Below, piece by piece: positions 26,413-36,175 of a stretch of 64,000 nt of DNA; positions within the stretch are counted from its first letter, which is position 1; each line of letters begins with the position of its first letter. The notes below the pieces were generated by a model that searched no databases, was not told the DNA's origin, and worked only from the letters and a program-made list of their open reading frames with translations. The position numbers were made by a program, and so were the translations under genes. This DNA is from Cellvibrionales bacterium UBA4451 (GTDB lineage: Bacteria > Pseudomonadota > Gammaproteobacteria > Pseudomonadales > Porticoccaceae): the NCBI GenBank assembly GCA_002390285.1, contig DGPB01000010.1, positions 1 to 64,000 of the forward strand. The letters run 5' to 3'.

Positions 26413-27504
26413 ATGCAAGTACTGATTGTAAAGCTAAGCTCGATGGGGGATCTGGTACAAGCTCTCCCTGCACTCACCGATGCGCAAAATGCGATTCCTG
26501 GCATTCAATTTGATTGGGCCGTGGATGAAGCTTTTGCTGAAATTCCCACTTGGCACCCTGCCGTACGCAACACCATTAAAACGGCCCATCGCCGTTGGCG
26601 TAAGAATTTATTCAAAGTCTTTTTTGGTGGCGAGTTATCCCACTTTAAAAAAGAGCTGAGAGCGATTGAGTACGACTTTGTTATTGATGCCCAAAGCAAT
26701 ATTAAAAGTTCGATTGTTACCTGGCTGGCCCGCGGGCTTAAATGCGGCCCAGATAAAGCATCCGTTCGTGAAGTGGGTGCACAGTTAGCCTACAAGCAGA
26801 CTTATTCGATAGCTAAAGATCAGTTGGCGATTGATCGTTGGCGCGATCTATTTTCTCAAGTACTGGGCTATGAACGACCCACGACTGATCCATACTTTTC
26901 CCTCTCCTCTTATTTACCTCAGGGAAAGCAAGCGTGGCCCGAGCCATCGATAGCGCTGCCTAGACGTCCCTATTTAGTCTTTGTTCACAATGCCAGTTGG
27001 GACAATAAATGCTGGGTAAACGATCACTGGCGTCAGCTCATTCAAATTGCCGATGACAACGGGTTTGATGTATTGCTACCGTGGGGTGCCGAGTGGGAGC
27101 GCGAGCAAGCGGAGGTGTTGGCTAAAGGGTTTGACCACGCAAGGGTATTGCCGCGCTTACCGTTAACAGAAATAGCATCAATTTTAACGCACTCATCCGG
27201 TGCTGTTTGTGTAGATACCGGCTTGGCTCATATTGCTGCTGCTTTGGATGTGCCAATGGTGACCTTGTATGGGCCAACCGATGCGAAGTTGATCGGCGCC
27301 TACGGTAAAAATTCGGTTCACCTTTCTGCACAGGGTTTCGAATGTACCCCTTGTTACAAACGCAGTTGTGCTTATCAAGAGTACAAAGGTCCGGAAGCGC
27401 AGTGTTTAAAAAGCTTTGCAGCGCAACAGGTGTGGAGTGATTTCATGAAGGTTCAAGATAAGCTGAAAACAGCTCAGGAGGTGATAGTGGAGCAAGACGG
27501 GTAG
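26413..27504 (+). CDS. waaC: lipopolysaccharide heptosyltransferase I
   Basis: WaaC adds the first L-glycero-D-manno-heptose to Kdo in the LPS inner core. The 363-residue GT9-family protein begins MQVLIVKLSSMGDLVQALPA, as WaaC does, and shows FVHNASWDNKCWVNDHWRQL and the C-terminal donor-binding motif CVDTGLAHIAAALDVPMVTL followed by YGPTDAKL. Heptosyltransferase II is less likely because its N-terminus and loop differ. No other LPS core gene is in the window, so it is separated from any waa cluster, apart from the 2OG oxygenase upstream. Confidence 0.92.
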   Translation: MQVLIVKLSSMGDLVQALPALTDAQNAIPGIQFDWAVDEAFAEIPTWHPAVRNTIKTAHRRWRKNLFKVFFGGELSHFKKELRAIEYDFVIDAQSNIKSSIVTWLARGLKCGPDKASVREVGAQLAYKQTYSIAKDQLAIDRWRDLFSQVLGYERPTTDPYFSLSSYLPQGKQAWPEPSIALPRRPYLVFVHNASWDNKCWVNDHWRQLIQIADDNGFDVLLPWGAEWEREQAEVLAKGFDHARVLPRLPLTEIASILTHSSGAVCVDTGLAHIAAALDVPMVTLYGPTDAKLIGAYGKNSVHLSAQGFECTPCYKRSCAYQEYKGPEAQCLKSFAAQQVWSDFMKVQDKLKTAQEVIVEQDG

Positions 27505-27556
27505 ACAATCTTATTCCGCTTCTATTGTCGCCATTAGGGGCTTCATTTTTTATTTT

Positions 27557-29458
27557 TTATCCGCCCCCTCTCATTTCCTCCAGTTCTATCCACCGGGTCG
27601 TTGCGTTATCGAGTGCTTGTTGCTTTTCTACTTGAGCATCCACGATTGATTGGGTCTCGGTATAGGGCAGGCTATAGAAATCCGGGTCAGCGGTTTGTTC
27701 TTGTAGTACTGCAATCTCCGTTTCCAGTTTGTCGATCTGGTTGGGGAGCATGTCCAGTTCGCGCTGAAACTTGTAGCTGAGTTTTCCCTTAGGTGCCTTT
27801 TTGGCGTGGATCATTGTGTCGTGATCGATAATATGACCGGAGGGATGATCCTGAGTATCGGCGATTTTCAGTTCTTTCCCTCGGTTAGCCCAGTCGCTGT
27901 AGCCACCGATATATTCCTGAATTTTGCCATCTTCCTCAAAGACCAGCACGCTGGTGACCACGTTATCGAGAAATGCCCGATCGTGGCTGACAATAATCAG
28001 CGTGCCTTGATACTCCATTAGCTGCTCTTCGAGGACTTCGAGCATTTCTACATCGAGGTCATTGGTTGGCTCATCGAGGATCAACAGATTGCTAGGCTGA
28101 GAAAATAACTTGGCTAGCAGCACCCGGTTTCGCTCGCCACCGGAGAGTGCGCTCACAGGGGTCATGGCGCGCTTGGGGGCGAACAAGAAATTGCGAAGGT
28201 AGCCGATAATATGGCGATCTTTGCCATTGATCTTAATATATTCTTTGCCGTTACCCACATTTTCGGCAATGGTTTTATCTGTTTCCAGTTCCCGATGAAT
28301 TTGGTCGAAGTAACCAATTTCGAGATTGGTTCCCAGCTTGACGGAACCTTCATCTGGTTCAATTTGGCCCAGCAGAATTTTCAATAGGGTAGATTTCCCC
28401 ACACCGTTATTACCAATCAGGCCAATGCGATCGCCTCGCCTGATTTTGACTTTAATATTATTGATCAGTTGCTCGCCACCATAGCCGTGGCTGATGCTGC
28501 GGGCTTCAATAACCTTGCGGCCTGATTTATCAGAGGTTTCCACACTGATTCTGGCTTTGCCCTGACGTTTGGCGCGCTGTTCCCGTTGATAACGCATGGC
28601 TTCCAGTGCCCGTACCCGACCTTCGTTGCGGGTGCGGCGGGCTTTGATGCCCTGACGAATCCACACTTCTTCCTCGGCCAGCCTTTTATCAAACAGGGCG
28701 TGGCGGGTCTCTTCTTCCTCTACAGCCCTTTCTTTGAGGACGAGGTAATTCTGGAAGCTGCCGGGCCAGCTGATCAGGTTACCCAGGTCAATTTCGACAA
28801 TACGGGTGGCCAGTTTTTGCAGGAAATTCCGATCGTGGGTAATAAAAATAACACTGCCTTGGTAACCGCGAACTTTATGTTCCAGCCATTCGATAGTACT
28901 GATATCCAAGTGGTTGGTGGGTTCGTCCAGCAACAGCACATCGGGATTGGAGACCAACGCTTTACCTAAAGCTACGCGGCGCCGCCAACCGCCAGAGAGT
29001 TCCGCCAGGGTTTTGTTGGCGGGAAGGTCCAGCTGACTAATGATAGTGTCTACTTGTTTGTCTACCTGCCAACCGCCACCGGCATCGATCTGGGCTTGAA
29101 GTACTTCAAGATTTCGTAGCCCCTGCTTATCCATGGTCTGTTGAGACAGCTCATTAAACTGATCGATCAAGGCTTGCTGATCGGCAAGTCCGTCTCTCAC
29201 CACATCGGAGACCTTGCGGTCGATAGCGGTGGGCAGAGCTTGTTCGAGTTGGCTGATACGCAGGTGTTGGCGATAATGAATTTCGCCGTTGTCGGGTTTT
29301 ATTTGTCCGGTAATAATTTTTAGTAGTGTCGATTTGCCCGCACCGTTACGACCAATCAGACAGATTCTTTCACCGGGCTCCACGGAAAAGTTGGCGTGGG
29401 TGAGCAGTGGTACATCGCCAAATTCAATGGATATATCGTCGAGACGGATTAGGCTCAT
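27557..29458 (-). CDS. uup: ABC-F family ATPase Uup
   Basis: Uup is a soluble tandem ABC ATPase that acts on ribosomes and suppresses precise transposon excision. The 633-residue protein has two nucleotide-binding domains: GRNGAGKSTLL, LSGGWRRRVALGKAL and VLLLDEPTNHLD; then GNNGVGKSTLL, LSGGERNRVLLAKL and LLILDEPTNDLD. The C-terminal coiled coil (about 565-630) is the feature that marks Uup among ABC-F proteins. ATG 29458 (MSLIRLDDISIEF) fits the family start. It converges with waaC. Confidence 0.95.
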   Translation of the reverse strand: MSLIRLDDISIEFGDVPLLTHANFSVEPGERICLIGRNGAGKSTLLKIITGQIKPDNGEIHYRQHLRISQLEQALPTAIDRKVSDVVRDGLADQQALIDQFNELSQQTMDKQGLRNLEVLQAQIDAGGGWQVDKQVDTIISQLDLPANKTLAELSGGWRRRVALGKALVSNPDVLLLDEPTNHLDISTIEWLEHKVRGYQGSVIFITHDRNFLQKLATRIVEIDLGNLISWPGSFQNYLVLKERAVEEEETRHALFDKRLAEEEVWIRQGIKARRTRNEGRVRALEAMRYQREQRAKRQGKARISVETSDKSGRKVIEARSISHGYGGEQLINNIKVKIRRGDRIGLIGNNGVGKSTLLKILLGQIEPDEGSVKLGTNLEIGYFDQIHRELETDKTIAENVGNGKEYIKINGKDRHIIGYLRNFLFAPKRAMTPVSALSGGERNRVLLAKLFSQPSNLLILDEPTNDLDVEMLEVLEEQLMEYQGTLIIVSHDRAFLDNVVTSVLVFEEDGKIQEYIGGYSDWANRGKELKIADTQDHPSGHIIDHDTMIHAKKAPKGKLSYKFQRELDMLPNQIDKLETEIAVLQEQTADPDFYSLPYTETQSIVDAQVEKQQALDNATTRWIELEEMRGGG

Positions 29459-29565
29459 TGGGTGTGTGTGCTCTTGAAGGCGGTGCAAATAATAAGGTCG
29501 CGAATTCTACCAGAGTTTCGTCGATCCGTATGAACCGGTTCAGTGACCGTTTGGAACGAACTGGC

Positions 29566-29596
29566 TTGACTATACTGTAGGTTGAAGGTTTATAGT
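29566..29596 (+). promoter_or_regulatory. possible MerR-type promoter upstream of the copper island
   Basis: TTGACT (29566-29571), a 19-base spacer and TATAGT (29591-29596) give the long spacing used by MerR-family activators, and GAAGGTTTA matches the right half of a CueR box. The left half is poor. The -10 also overlaps the proposed GTG start at 29595, so the promoter and that start codon cannot both be right. Confidence 0.35.
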
Positions 29597-30017
29597 GTCT
29601 ACTGTGAAAAGAATCATCGCTAAAAATCGTTCCGTAGTTGCCTCGCTGTTGGTGGGGTGGCTATTGCTCTGTGGAATGATGCCATTGATGGCAGTGGATA
29701 TGAGCATGGATATGGCCATGAGCGATGATATGGTTGGTTCCCATAGTCACCACCAGAGCTCGCCAGGTCTCAGTATGATGGCTGACGAATCCAATACCGC
29801 TGGTGAGCAGCATTGTTGTGATGTTCTGAGTGATAGTGCGTTATTGGTACAGCATCAATTCATAGATTTATCTTTTAGCTTGTCCCTTGTTGTGGCAGTT
29901 TGCAGTCTCTTATTTCTGTGGATAATGACTACAGGAAGAAGCAATGCCTATTATTACGCTTTTCTTCCCCCTCCAGGCCCACCCCTCCGCCAACGATTCT
30001 GTGTTTGGCTGGATTAA
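29595..30017 (+). CDS. Met/His-rich small membrane protein of the copper island
   Basis: This 140-residue protein has an N-terminal hydrophobic segment (VASLLVGWLLLCGMMPLMA) and then a Met/His/Cys-rich section (MSMDMAMSDDM, GSHSHHQSS, EQHCC). A second membrane helix (about 95-112) and a proline-rich tail, AFLPPPGPPLRQRFCVWLD, follow. The composition suggests periplasmic binding of copper or silver. It resembles the CopL-like small proteins found before metal-efflux operons, but I do not recognise a defined family. The start may be GTG 29595, with GAAGG seven bases upstream, or GTG 29604. It precedes cusC by 179 bases. Confidence 0.7.
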   Translation: MSTVKRIIAKNRSVVASLLVGWLLLCGMMPLMAVDMSMDMAMSDDMVGSHSHHQSSPGLSMMADESNTAGEQHCCDVLSDSALLVQHQFIDLSFSLSLVVAVCSLLFLWIMTTGRSNAYYYAFLPPPGPPLRQRFCVWLD

Positions 30018-30066
30018 ATAACCTGTAATTCCTCACAAAACTGGCTTGTGTATAGGTCATGTTTTC

Positions 30067-30084
30067 CATCGGTTGTCACCGATG
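30067..30084. other. hairpin between the Met/His-rich gene and cusC
   Basis: Perfect seven-base arms CATCGGT and ACCGATG enclose a four-base loop. No T-run follows, so it is more likely an mRNA stability or processing stem than a terminator. Confidence 0.45.
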
Positions 30085-30196
30085 ATGGTGAGAAATAAAT
30101 AGGTATGGATTTCTTTAGCACGCTAATTGTGTGTTCTTTAATAATTTGTGCCTCCTCTAGCGATAGCAGATCTCTGATGACGGAGTGTGAAAGAGT

Positions 30197-31564
30197 ATGA
30201 AGCGACTTCCTTGTTTATTGACAAGAGCAGATGTTCCTAAACCTGCTCAAGATAGGACCGTAAAAACCAGACTAGGTATTTTTACTGCGAGTGTTTTCAG
30301 TCTTGTTTTGGTGGCCAATAGCGCCTATGCCAGCGAACAAATTCAAGAGGATCTGTTGTCTGTCCGGACAGCCGTTGAAATTGCAATAAGAGATAACCCG
30401 AACCTTGCAGAAATGCAGGCGCGTTATGAAGCGTTGGCTGAAGTTCCCTCACAAGTAGGTGCATTGCCCGACCCAATGGTCAATTTAAATGCAATGAACT
30501 TTCCCACTGATACTTTTGATAGAGATCAGGAAGCCATGACACAGACTCAGATCGGTTTCAGTCAGGTGTTTCCTTTTCCGGGAAAGTTAAGCTTGAAGGA
30601 AGAAGCTGCTGAATATGATGCCTTGGCTGCAGGGCATACGGTAGAAGAAGTTAGCTTGCAGCTCATTAAAAATGTAAAAGGTAAATGGTGGAAACTTTAT
30701 TATCTGGATCGTGCGTTGGAAACAGTGGATATGAACCAAACATTGTTACGCCAGTTCATAACGGTTGCTAAAACTAAGTACGAAACTGGAAAGGGTTTAC
30801 AGCAAGATGTTTTGCTAGCGCAGCTGGAATTATCCAAGTTAATCGACCAAAAGATTCAACTGCAGGCGATACGGCGCAACCAGACTATTCAGCTTAATAT
30901 TCTAATGGATAGGCCAGCAAATGATGTTGTCTCGTTGCCAGATCAGGTATCCAAAACGATGCCAGATATTGTTGATGAAAATGTGCTTTACCAATTAGCC
31001 GAATCTACTCGGCCTCGCTTGAAACAGATGGAGACTCAGATTGAAGCGGCACAATCGCGTCTCGATTTGGCCAAGCGCGACTATTACCCCGACTTTAAAT
31101 TGGGTGTGACTTACGGCGACCGTACCGGGGATAATCCGTTACCCCGAGGTGGTGCGCGCTCGGATTTCGTCTCTGTCATGGTCGGCGTAAAAATACCTTT
31201 ATATGCCGGCCGCAAGCAATCAAAAGCCGTCTCGCAGAAACGTAGTGAATTACAAACAAATCGTTATGCCTTGCTCGATGAAAAAGGCTTAGTGATGGCT
31301 GCCATTTCCACGGCAGTTACGGACTATCATCGAGCAAAACAGCAATTCTCGTTATTTGGTAGCGGTATTGTGCCGCAGGCACAGCAAACCGTGGCTTCTA
31401 TGCTAGTTGGTTATCAGGTGAGTGAAGTGGACTTTCTTAATTTGGTGCGTAGCCAACTGACTCTTTTTAATTACGAACTTCAATACTGGAAAGCGTTTAG
31501 CGATGCGAAACAAGCATTGGCTCGCTTGGAAGCCGCTGTCGGCGAGGAATCTGTTTATGAATAA
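30197..31564 (+). CDS. cusC: outer membrane factor of RND metal efflux, CusC/CzcC type
   Basis: This TolC-family outer-membrane channel carries ions exported by the CusBA pump. The 455-residue precursor has an unusually long n-region before its signal helix (GIFTASVFSLVLVANSAYA, likely cut before SEQ). Two outer-membrane-efflux repeats follow, with the typical LPDPMVNLNAMNFP and VSEVDFLNLVRSQLTLFNYE segments. The helical barrel arrangement is inferred from the family. Its stop overlaps the cusB start by eight bases (ATGAATAA), which points to coupled translation. Confidence 0.93.
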   Translation: MKRLPCLLTRADVPKPAQDRTVKTRLGIFTASVFSLVLVANSAYASEQIQEDLLSVRTAVEIAIRDNPNLAEMQARYEALAEVPSQVGALPDPMVNLNAMNFPTDTFDRDQEAMTQTQIGFSQVFPFPGKLSLKEEAAEYDALAAGHTVEEVSLQLIKNVKGKWWKLYYLDRALETVDMNQTLLRQFITVAKTKYETGKGLQQDVLLAQLELSKLIDQKIQLQAIRRNQTIQLNILMDRPANDVVSLPDQVSKTMPDIVDENVLYQLAESTRPRLKQMETQIEAAQSRLDLAKRDYYPDFKLGVTYGDRTGDNPLPRGGARSDFVSVMVGVKIPLYAGRKQSKAVSQKRSELQTNRYALLDEKGLVMAAISTAVTDYHRAKQQFSLFGSGIVPQAQQTVASMLVGYQVSEVDFLNLVRSQLTLFNYELQYWKAFSDAKQALARLEAAVGEESVYE

Positions 31565-32942
31565 ATCTATGCTATTAGTCTCATCTCTTACGCTTGTTAT
31601 TGGCATAGGTGCGGGTTATTTGATATTCGGGAGTGACAACGCGTCCGAAGTAACTACTGAAGAGGAAAATCAACCCCTATTCTACCGCAACCCCATGAAT
31701 CCGGATGTCACTTCACCGGCACCGGCAAAAGATTCTATGGGAATGGACTACGTGCCTGTTTATGCGGATAGCGAGACCAGCAAGGTTGTAGGCACGGTGA
31801 AGATTGACCCCGTCGTTGTTCAGAATATCGGTGTTCGGACTGCAATCGCTAAGCAAACATCAATCAGTCGAACAATTCGCGCCGTGGGCAGAGTTGATTT
31901 TGATGAGGAGCGAATGTCACGTTTGCATCCCAAAGTAGAGGGGTGGATCGAAGAAATACGGGTGGATAAAACGGGACAGACTGTAGCTAAGGACGATATT
32001 TTGCTGAGTATTTACTCACCGAAACTGGTTTCAACACAACAAGAATATTTGTTGGCACTGAATTCTGTGTCGACTCTAAGCAAGAGCCCCTTCGATGAAA
32101 TTCGGCGTGGCGCTAAAGAGTTAGTTAAAAGCTCCCGTAAACGATTGCAGTTGTTAGATGTGCCAGAACACCAAATTAAGGCACTAGAGCGAACCCGAAC
32201 CATTCAAAAAAATCTGCATATACACTCATCAGTAGACGGTACGGTAATTCGTATTGGCGCTCGCCAGGGCCAATTTGTGACGCCGAAAACTGAGCTGTAC
32301 ATGATGGTGGACCTGAACCAGGTATGGGTCTATGCGGACGTCTATGAATACGAATTGCCGTGGGTCAAGGTTGGTGATGAAGTTGAAATGACCTTGGTCT
32401 CGGTACCGGGGAAAACCTTTAAAGGCTCCCTCTCCTATATCTACCCGTATGCTCAGTCTAAAACGCGAACCACTAAAGTGCGTTTAGTTTTTGATAACAG
32501 TGAATTGTTGTTACGACCCGATATGTTTGCTGAGGTTAATATTCAAGCTGACACGTTGGAGAATGTGGTCGTCATACCTGCTGAAGCGGTTATTCGTTCG
32601 GGTGATCGTACCCAAGTATTTATAGTGCGAGGCCCTGGGAAATTTGAACCCAGAATCGTCAGTTTAGGCATTGAGTCGAATGGGCAGGTTGCGGTACTCG
32701 ATGGTGTCGATGCCGGTGATGAAGTGGTGACCTCAGCCCAATTTTTGGTGGATTCTGAATCCAAGTTGAGGGAGGCCACCGCCAAAATGATGGACGTTTT
32801 GAAAGAGGGGAGTGATGGTTCGAGTGGCGTGAGCGGTACTAAGGCAATGGATAATGAAAGCATGGAAGAGGTGGGCTCTTCCGGCATGCCAATGACCGAT
32901 TATTCGGAGCACGCAACGCAGGAAGCGCATGATCATGATTAA
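31557..32942 (+). CDS. cusB: RND periplasmic adaptor CusB with heavy-metal binding domain
   Basis: CusB links the inner-membrane pump to the outer-membrane channel and hands metal to CusA. The 461-residue protein has an N-terminal anchor (MLLVSSLTLVIGIGAGYLIF). Next is the heavy-metal binding domain (YRNPMNPDVTSPAPAKDSMG, MDYVPVY), whose methionines favour Cu(I) or Ag(I). Barrel-sandwich and beta-barrel domains follow. The tail is rich in Met and His (ending AHDHD), a possible extra binding patch. ATG 31557 has GAGGA eight bases upstream; the longer open frame from 31503 lies inside cusC. Confidence 0.94.
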   Translation: MNKSMLLVSSLTLVIGIGAGYLIFGSDNASEVTTEEENQPLFYRNPMNPDVTSPAPAKDSMGMDYVPVYADSETSKVVGTVKIDPVVVQNIGVRTAIAKQTSISRTIRAVGRVDFDEERMSRLHPKVEGWIEEIRVDKTGQTVAKDDILLSIYSPKLVSTQQEYLLALNSVSTLSKSPFDEIRRGAKELVKSSRKRLQLLDVPEHQIKALERTRTIQKNLHIHSSVDGTVIRIGARQGQFVTPKTELYMMVDLNQVWVYADVYEYELPWVKVGDEVEMTLVSVPGKTFKGSLSYIYPYAQSKTRTTKVRLVFDNSELLLRPDMFAEVNIQADTLENVVVIPAEAVIRSGDRTQVFIVRGPGKFEPRIVSLGIESNGQVAVLDGVDAGDEVVTSAQFLVDSESKLREATAKMMDVLKEGSDGSSGVSGTKAMDNESMEEVGSSGMPMTDYSEHATQEAHDHD

Positions 32943-35900
32943 CGCCATCATCAAAGCCTCGTTACGTGATCGTTTTATGGTATTGATCGCCACTGTCATT
33001 ATTGCGTTAGTCGGCTTATTTGCCTATAAAAATGCGCCTTTGGATGCGATTCCGGATTTATCTGATGTCCAGGTCATTATCTTTACCCCATTTCCGGGAC
33101 AGTCACCTCAAGTGGTTGAAGATCAGGTCACTTACCCACTAACAACCTCAATGCTTGCGGTGCCACGCACCAAAGTCGTTAGAGGTTATTCCTTCTTCGG
33201 GTTGTCGTTTGTGTACATTATTTTCGAAGACGGCACGGATATGTATTGGGCGCGTTCACGCGTGCTGGAATCCCTCAACTATGTGAGTGGTCGTTTACCT
33301 CAGGGTATTACGCCGACCTTAGGCCCAGACGCGACCGGTGTTGGTTGGATCTATGAATACGCGTTAGTCGATAGAACGGGTAAACATGATCTTGCAGAAC
33401 TGCGCTCTTTACAGGACTGGTATCTACGCTACCCCTTGCAAACAGTACAAGGAGTCTCTGAAGTCGCCTCAGTGGGTGGCTACGTCAAGCAGTATCAAAT
33501 TGAAGTCGATCCTAACGCGTTACTCCGTTACAACATCCCGCTGAACAAAATCAAGACGGCCATCAAAATGTCCAATAAGGACGTAGGCGGCCGCCTGGTT
33601 GAAATGGCAGAAACTGAATATATGGTGCGCGGCCGTGGCTATATCCAGTCGATTGATGATCTCAACAGCATACCGGTAGGTGTTGATACCGATGGTACAC
33701 CGATACGCATACAAGACATTGCACATGTTCAGATTGGCCCCGAATTACGACGTGGGGTGGTTGACCTGAATGGCGAAGGTGAGGTGGCCGGTGGTGTGGT
33801 GATTATGCGCTATGGTGAAAATGCGCTGGCAACGATTCAGGCGGTGCGGGCCAAATTGGAGGAGTTAAAAGCTGGATTGCCTGAAGGCGTAGAAATTGTA
33901 CCTGTTTATGATCGAGGTGATCTGATTGAACGTGCGGTTAAAAGCCTCAATACCTCATTACTGCAGGAACTCATTATTGTTAGTTTGGTGGTTATCCTGT
34001 TTTTGTTGCATGCGCGTTCTGCGTTCGTAGCCATTATCACCTTACCACTAGGGATTTTAATGGCCTTTATTGTCATGCGATTCCAAGGGTTAAACGCGAA
34101 TATAATGTCCTTGGGGGGAATTGCGATAACCATTGGTACGATGGTTGATGGCGCTATTGTGATGGTAGAAAACGCGCACAGTCGATTGGCGGAAGCCGCT
34201 GAAGAGAAAGGCAGTGAGTTGACCAATGATGAACGCTGGAAAACGATTGGTGATTCCTGTCAAGAGGTTGGCCCGGCGCTATTTTTCTCATTGCTGGTGA
34301 TTACCGTATCGTTTCTTCCGATCTTTACCATGCAGGCACAGGAAGGGCGCCTGTTCAGCCCGCTAGCGTTTACGGCGACCTATGCCATGGCTGCTTCTGC
34401 GATTTTAGCTATTACTCTGGTACCGGTAATGATGGGCTATTTTTTGCGGGGAAAAATCATTGCAGAGCATAAAAATCCTATAAATCGCGCGTTACATGCT
34501 TTACACGGACCTGCGCTGAAAATGGCGATGCAGTGGCGTGGTATCACTGTACTTGTGGCATTGAGTTTATTGCTAGTGACTTATTACCCTTATTCCAAAT
34601 TAGGTAGCGAATTTATGCCGCCGCTGGATGAAGGCGATATTCTCTATATGCCAACGACCTTTCCTGGAATTTCGATTACTAAGGCGAAGGAGTTACTGCA
34701 GCAGACGGATAAAATATTATATACCTTTCCTGAAGTGCATCATGTCTTCGGTAAAGTGGGGCGTGCTGAATCGGCGACGGATTCTGCACCGTTAGCCATG
34801 ATAGAGACTACCGTTCGATTAAAGCCTAAGGACGAATGGCCAAACCCCAAAAAAACCACCAAGGAGTTGATGAATGAAATGGATCAGGCCATACAGTTTC
34901 CGGGGTTAGCTAACGCTTGGACGATGCCTATTAAAACCCGTATCGACATGTTATCAACGGGCATCAAAACGCCTATTGGTATCAAGGTATCTGGCCCTGA
35001 TCTGAATGTCCTGCAACAGGTTTCACTAGATATTGAGCAAGCGATAAAAACCCTGCCGGAAACGACGTCAGCGTTTGGCGATAGGGCCGTAGGGGGTTAT
35101 TACCTCGATTTTGATATTAACCGTGAGAGTGCATCTCGCTATGGTCTTACCATAGGAGCGGTGCAGGATGTCATTCAAAGTGCGATTGGTGGAATGAATA
35201 TTACTGAAACTGTTGAAGGTCTTGAGCGCTATCCGGTGAATCTGCGTTATCCAAGAGAACTACGCGATGATTTAGAGACACTAAAGCGGGTATTGATCCC
35301 AACGCCTACAGGCGCGCAAATTCCACTGGCGATGGTTGCGGATATCAATTATCAGCGTGGACCTCCGGTTATTAAGAGTGAGAATGCTCGCCCTAACGCC
35401 TGGATCTATGTGGATATTTCTACCTCTGATATCGGTGGCTTTGTAGCCGAGGCGAAACGAGTGTTGCAAGAGCAGGTCAAAGTGCCAGCCGGATATACCG
35501 TTACCTGGTCCGGACAGTTCGAATACATGGAGCGTGCAGCAGCCCGTTTGCAAATCGTGGCACCTGCGACGTTACTGATTATTTTCTTACTCTTGTACTT
35601 TAATTTTCGCAATATTACCGAGCCAGTGGTAGTGATGATGTCTATCCCCTTTGGTCTAGTGGGGGGTATCTGGCTTATCTTTCTCAATGACTACAATATG
35701 TCGGTGGCCGTCGCGGTGGGTTTCATCGCATTGGCAGGCATGGCAGCGGAAATAGGGGTACTGGTTTTAAGCTTTATCGATACGGAAATTGCCAAACGAC
35801 GTTCCATGGCTGCGGATAGACTGTCGCTTGAGGAAGTAAAAGACGCAGTGTTATCTGCCACATCAAAACGTGTGCGTCCGGTAGCCATGACGGCTATATC

Positions 35901-36084
35901 TACCATGGCCGGTTTGATCCCCATCATGGTGAGTAGCGGAACCGGCTCAGATGTCACACACCGTATCGCCGCCCCTATGTTAGGCGGAATGCTGACCGTC
36001 ACCGTACTTAATCTATTGGTGTTACCGGTCATCTATAGCTTCATTTTGCAGTATCAGGAAAAAAGAAGGCAGATTGATATTTAG
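32935..36084 (+). CDS. cusA: copper/silver RND efflux pump CusA
   Basis: This 1049-residue inner-membrane RND transporter has about twelve helices and two large periplasmic loops. The three methionines that bind Cu(I)/Ag(I) in E. coli CusA are all present in the matching motifs ILYMPTTFPGIS, APLAMIETTV and RIDMLSTGIKTPIG. TM4 carries IGTMVDGAIVMVENAH, with the proton-relay aspartate. These point to monovalent copper or silver rather than Zn/Co/Cd. ATG 32935 overlaps the cusB stop by eight bases and has GGAAG nine bases upstream; ATG 32929 is less well placed. It ends the cusCBA operon. Confidence 0.96.
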   Translation: MINAIIKASLRDRFMVLIATVIIALVGLFAYKNAPLDAIPDLSDVQVIIFTPFPGQSPQVVEDQVTYPLTTSMLAVPRTKVVRGYSFFGLSFVYIIFEDGTDMYWARSRVLESLNYVSGRLPQGITPTLGPDATGVGWIYEYALVDRTGKHDLAELRSLQDWYLRYPLQTVQGVSEVASVGGYVKQYQIEVDPNALLRYNIPLNKIKTAIKMSNKDVGGRLVEMAETEYMVRGRGYIQSIDDLNSIPVGVDTDGTPIRIQDIAHVQIGPELRRGVVDLNGEGEVAGGVVIMRYGENALATIQAVRAKLEELKAGLPEGVEIVPVYDRGDLIERAVKSLNTSLLQELIIVSLVVILFLLHARSAFVAIITLPLGILMAFIVMRFQGLNANIMSLGGIAITIGTMVDGAIVMVENAHSRLAEAAEEKGSELTNDERWKTIGDSCQEVGPALFFSLLVITVSFLPIFTMQAQEGRLFSPLAFTATYAMAASAILAITLVPVMMGYFLRGKIIAEHKNPINRALHALHGPALKMAMQWRGITVLVALSLLLVTYYPYSKLGSEFMPPLDEGDILYMPTTFPGISITKAKELLQQTDKILYTFPEVHHVFGKVGRAESATDSAPLAMIETTVRLKPKDEWPNPKKTTKELMNEMDQAIQFPGLANAWTMPIKTRIDMLSTGIKTPIGIKVSGPDLNVLQQVSLDIEQAIKTLPETTSAFGDRAVGGYYLDFDINRESASRYGLTIGAVQDVIQSAIGGMNITETVEGLERYPVNLRYPRELRDDLETLKRVLIPTPTGAQIPLAMVADINYQRGPPVIKSENARPNAWIYVDISTSDIGGFVAEAKRVLQEQVKVPAGYTVTWSGQFEYMERAAARLQIVAPATLLIIFLLLYFNFRNITEPVVVMMSIPFGLVGGIWLIFLNDYNMSVAVAVGFIALAGMAAEIGVLVLSFIDTEIAKRRSMAADRLSLEEVKDAVLSATSKRVRPVAMTAISTMAGLIPIMVSSGTGSDVTHRIAAPMLGGMLTVTVLNLLVLPVIYSFILQYQEKRRQIDI

Positions 36085-36175
36085 TCTGGTTTCAGATTTC
36101 CCTGTTACTTGTTGTTTTTGAACTGATTTGAATATCTTGTGGAATGGTAAATATTCAAACAGTTTAAGTGCTTTA

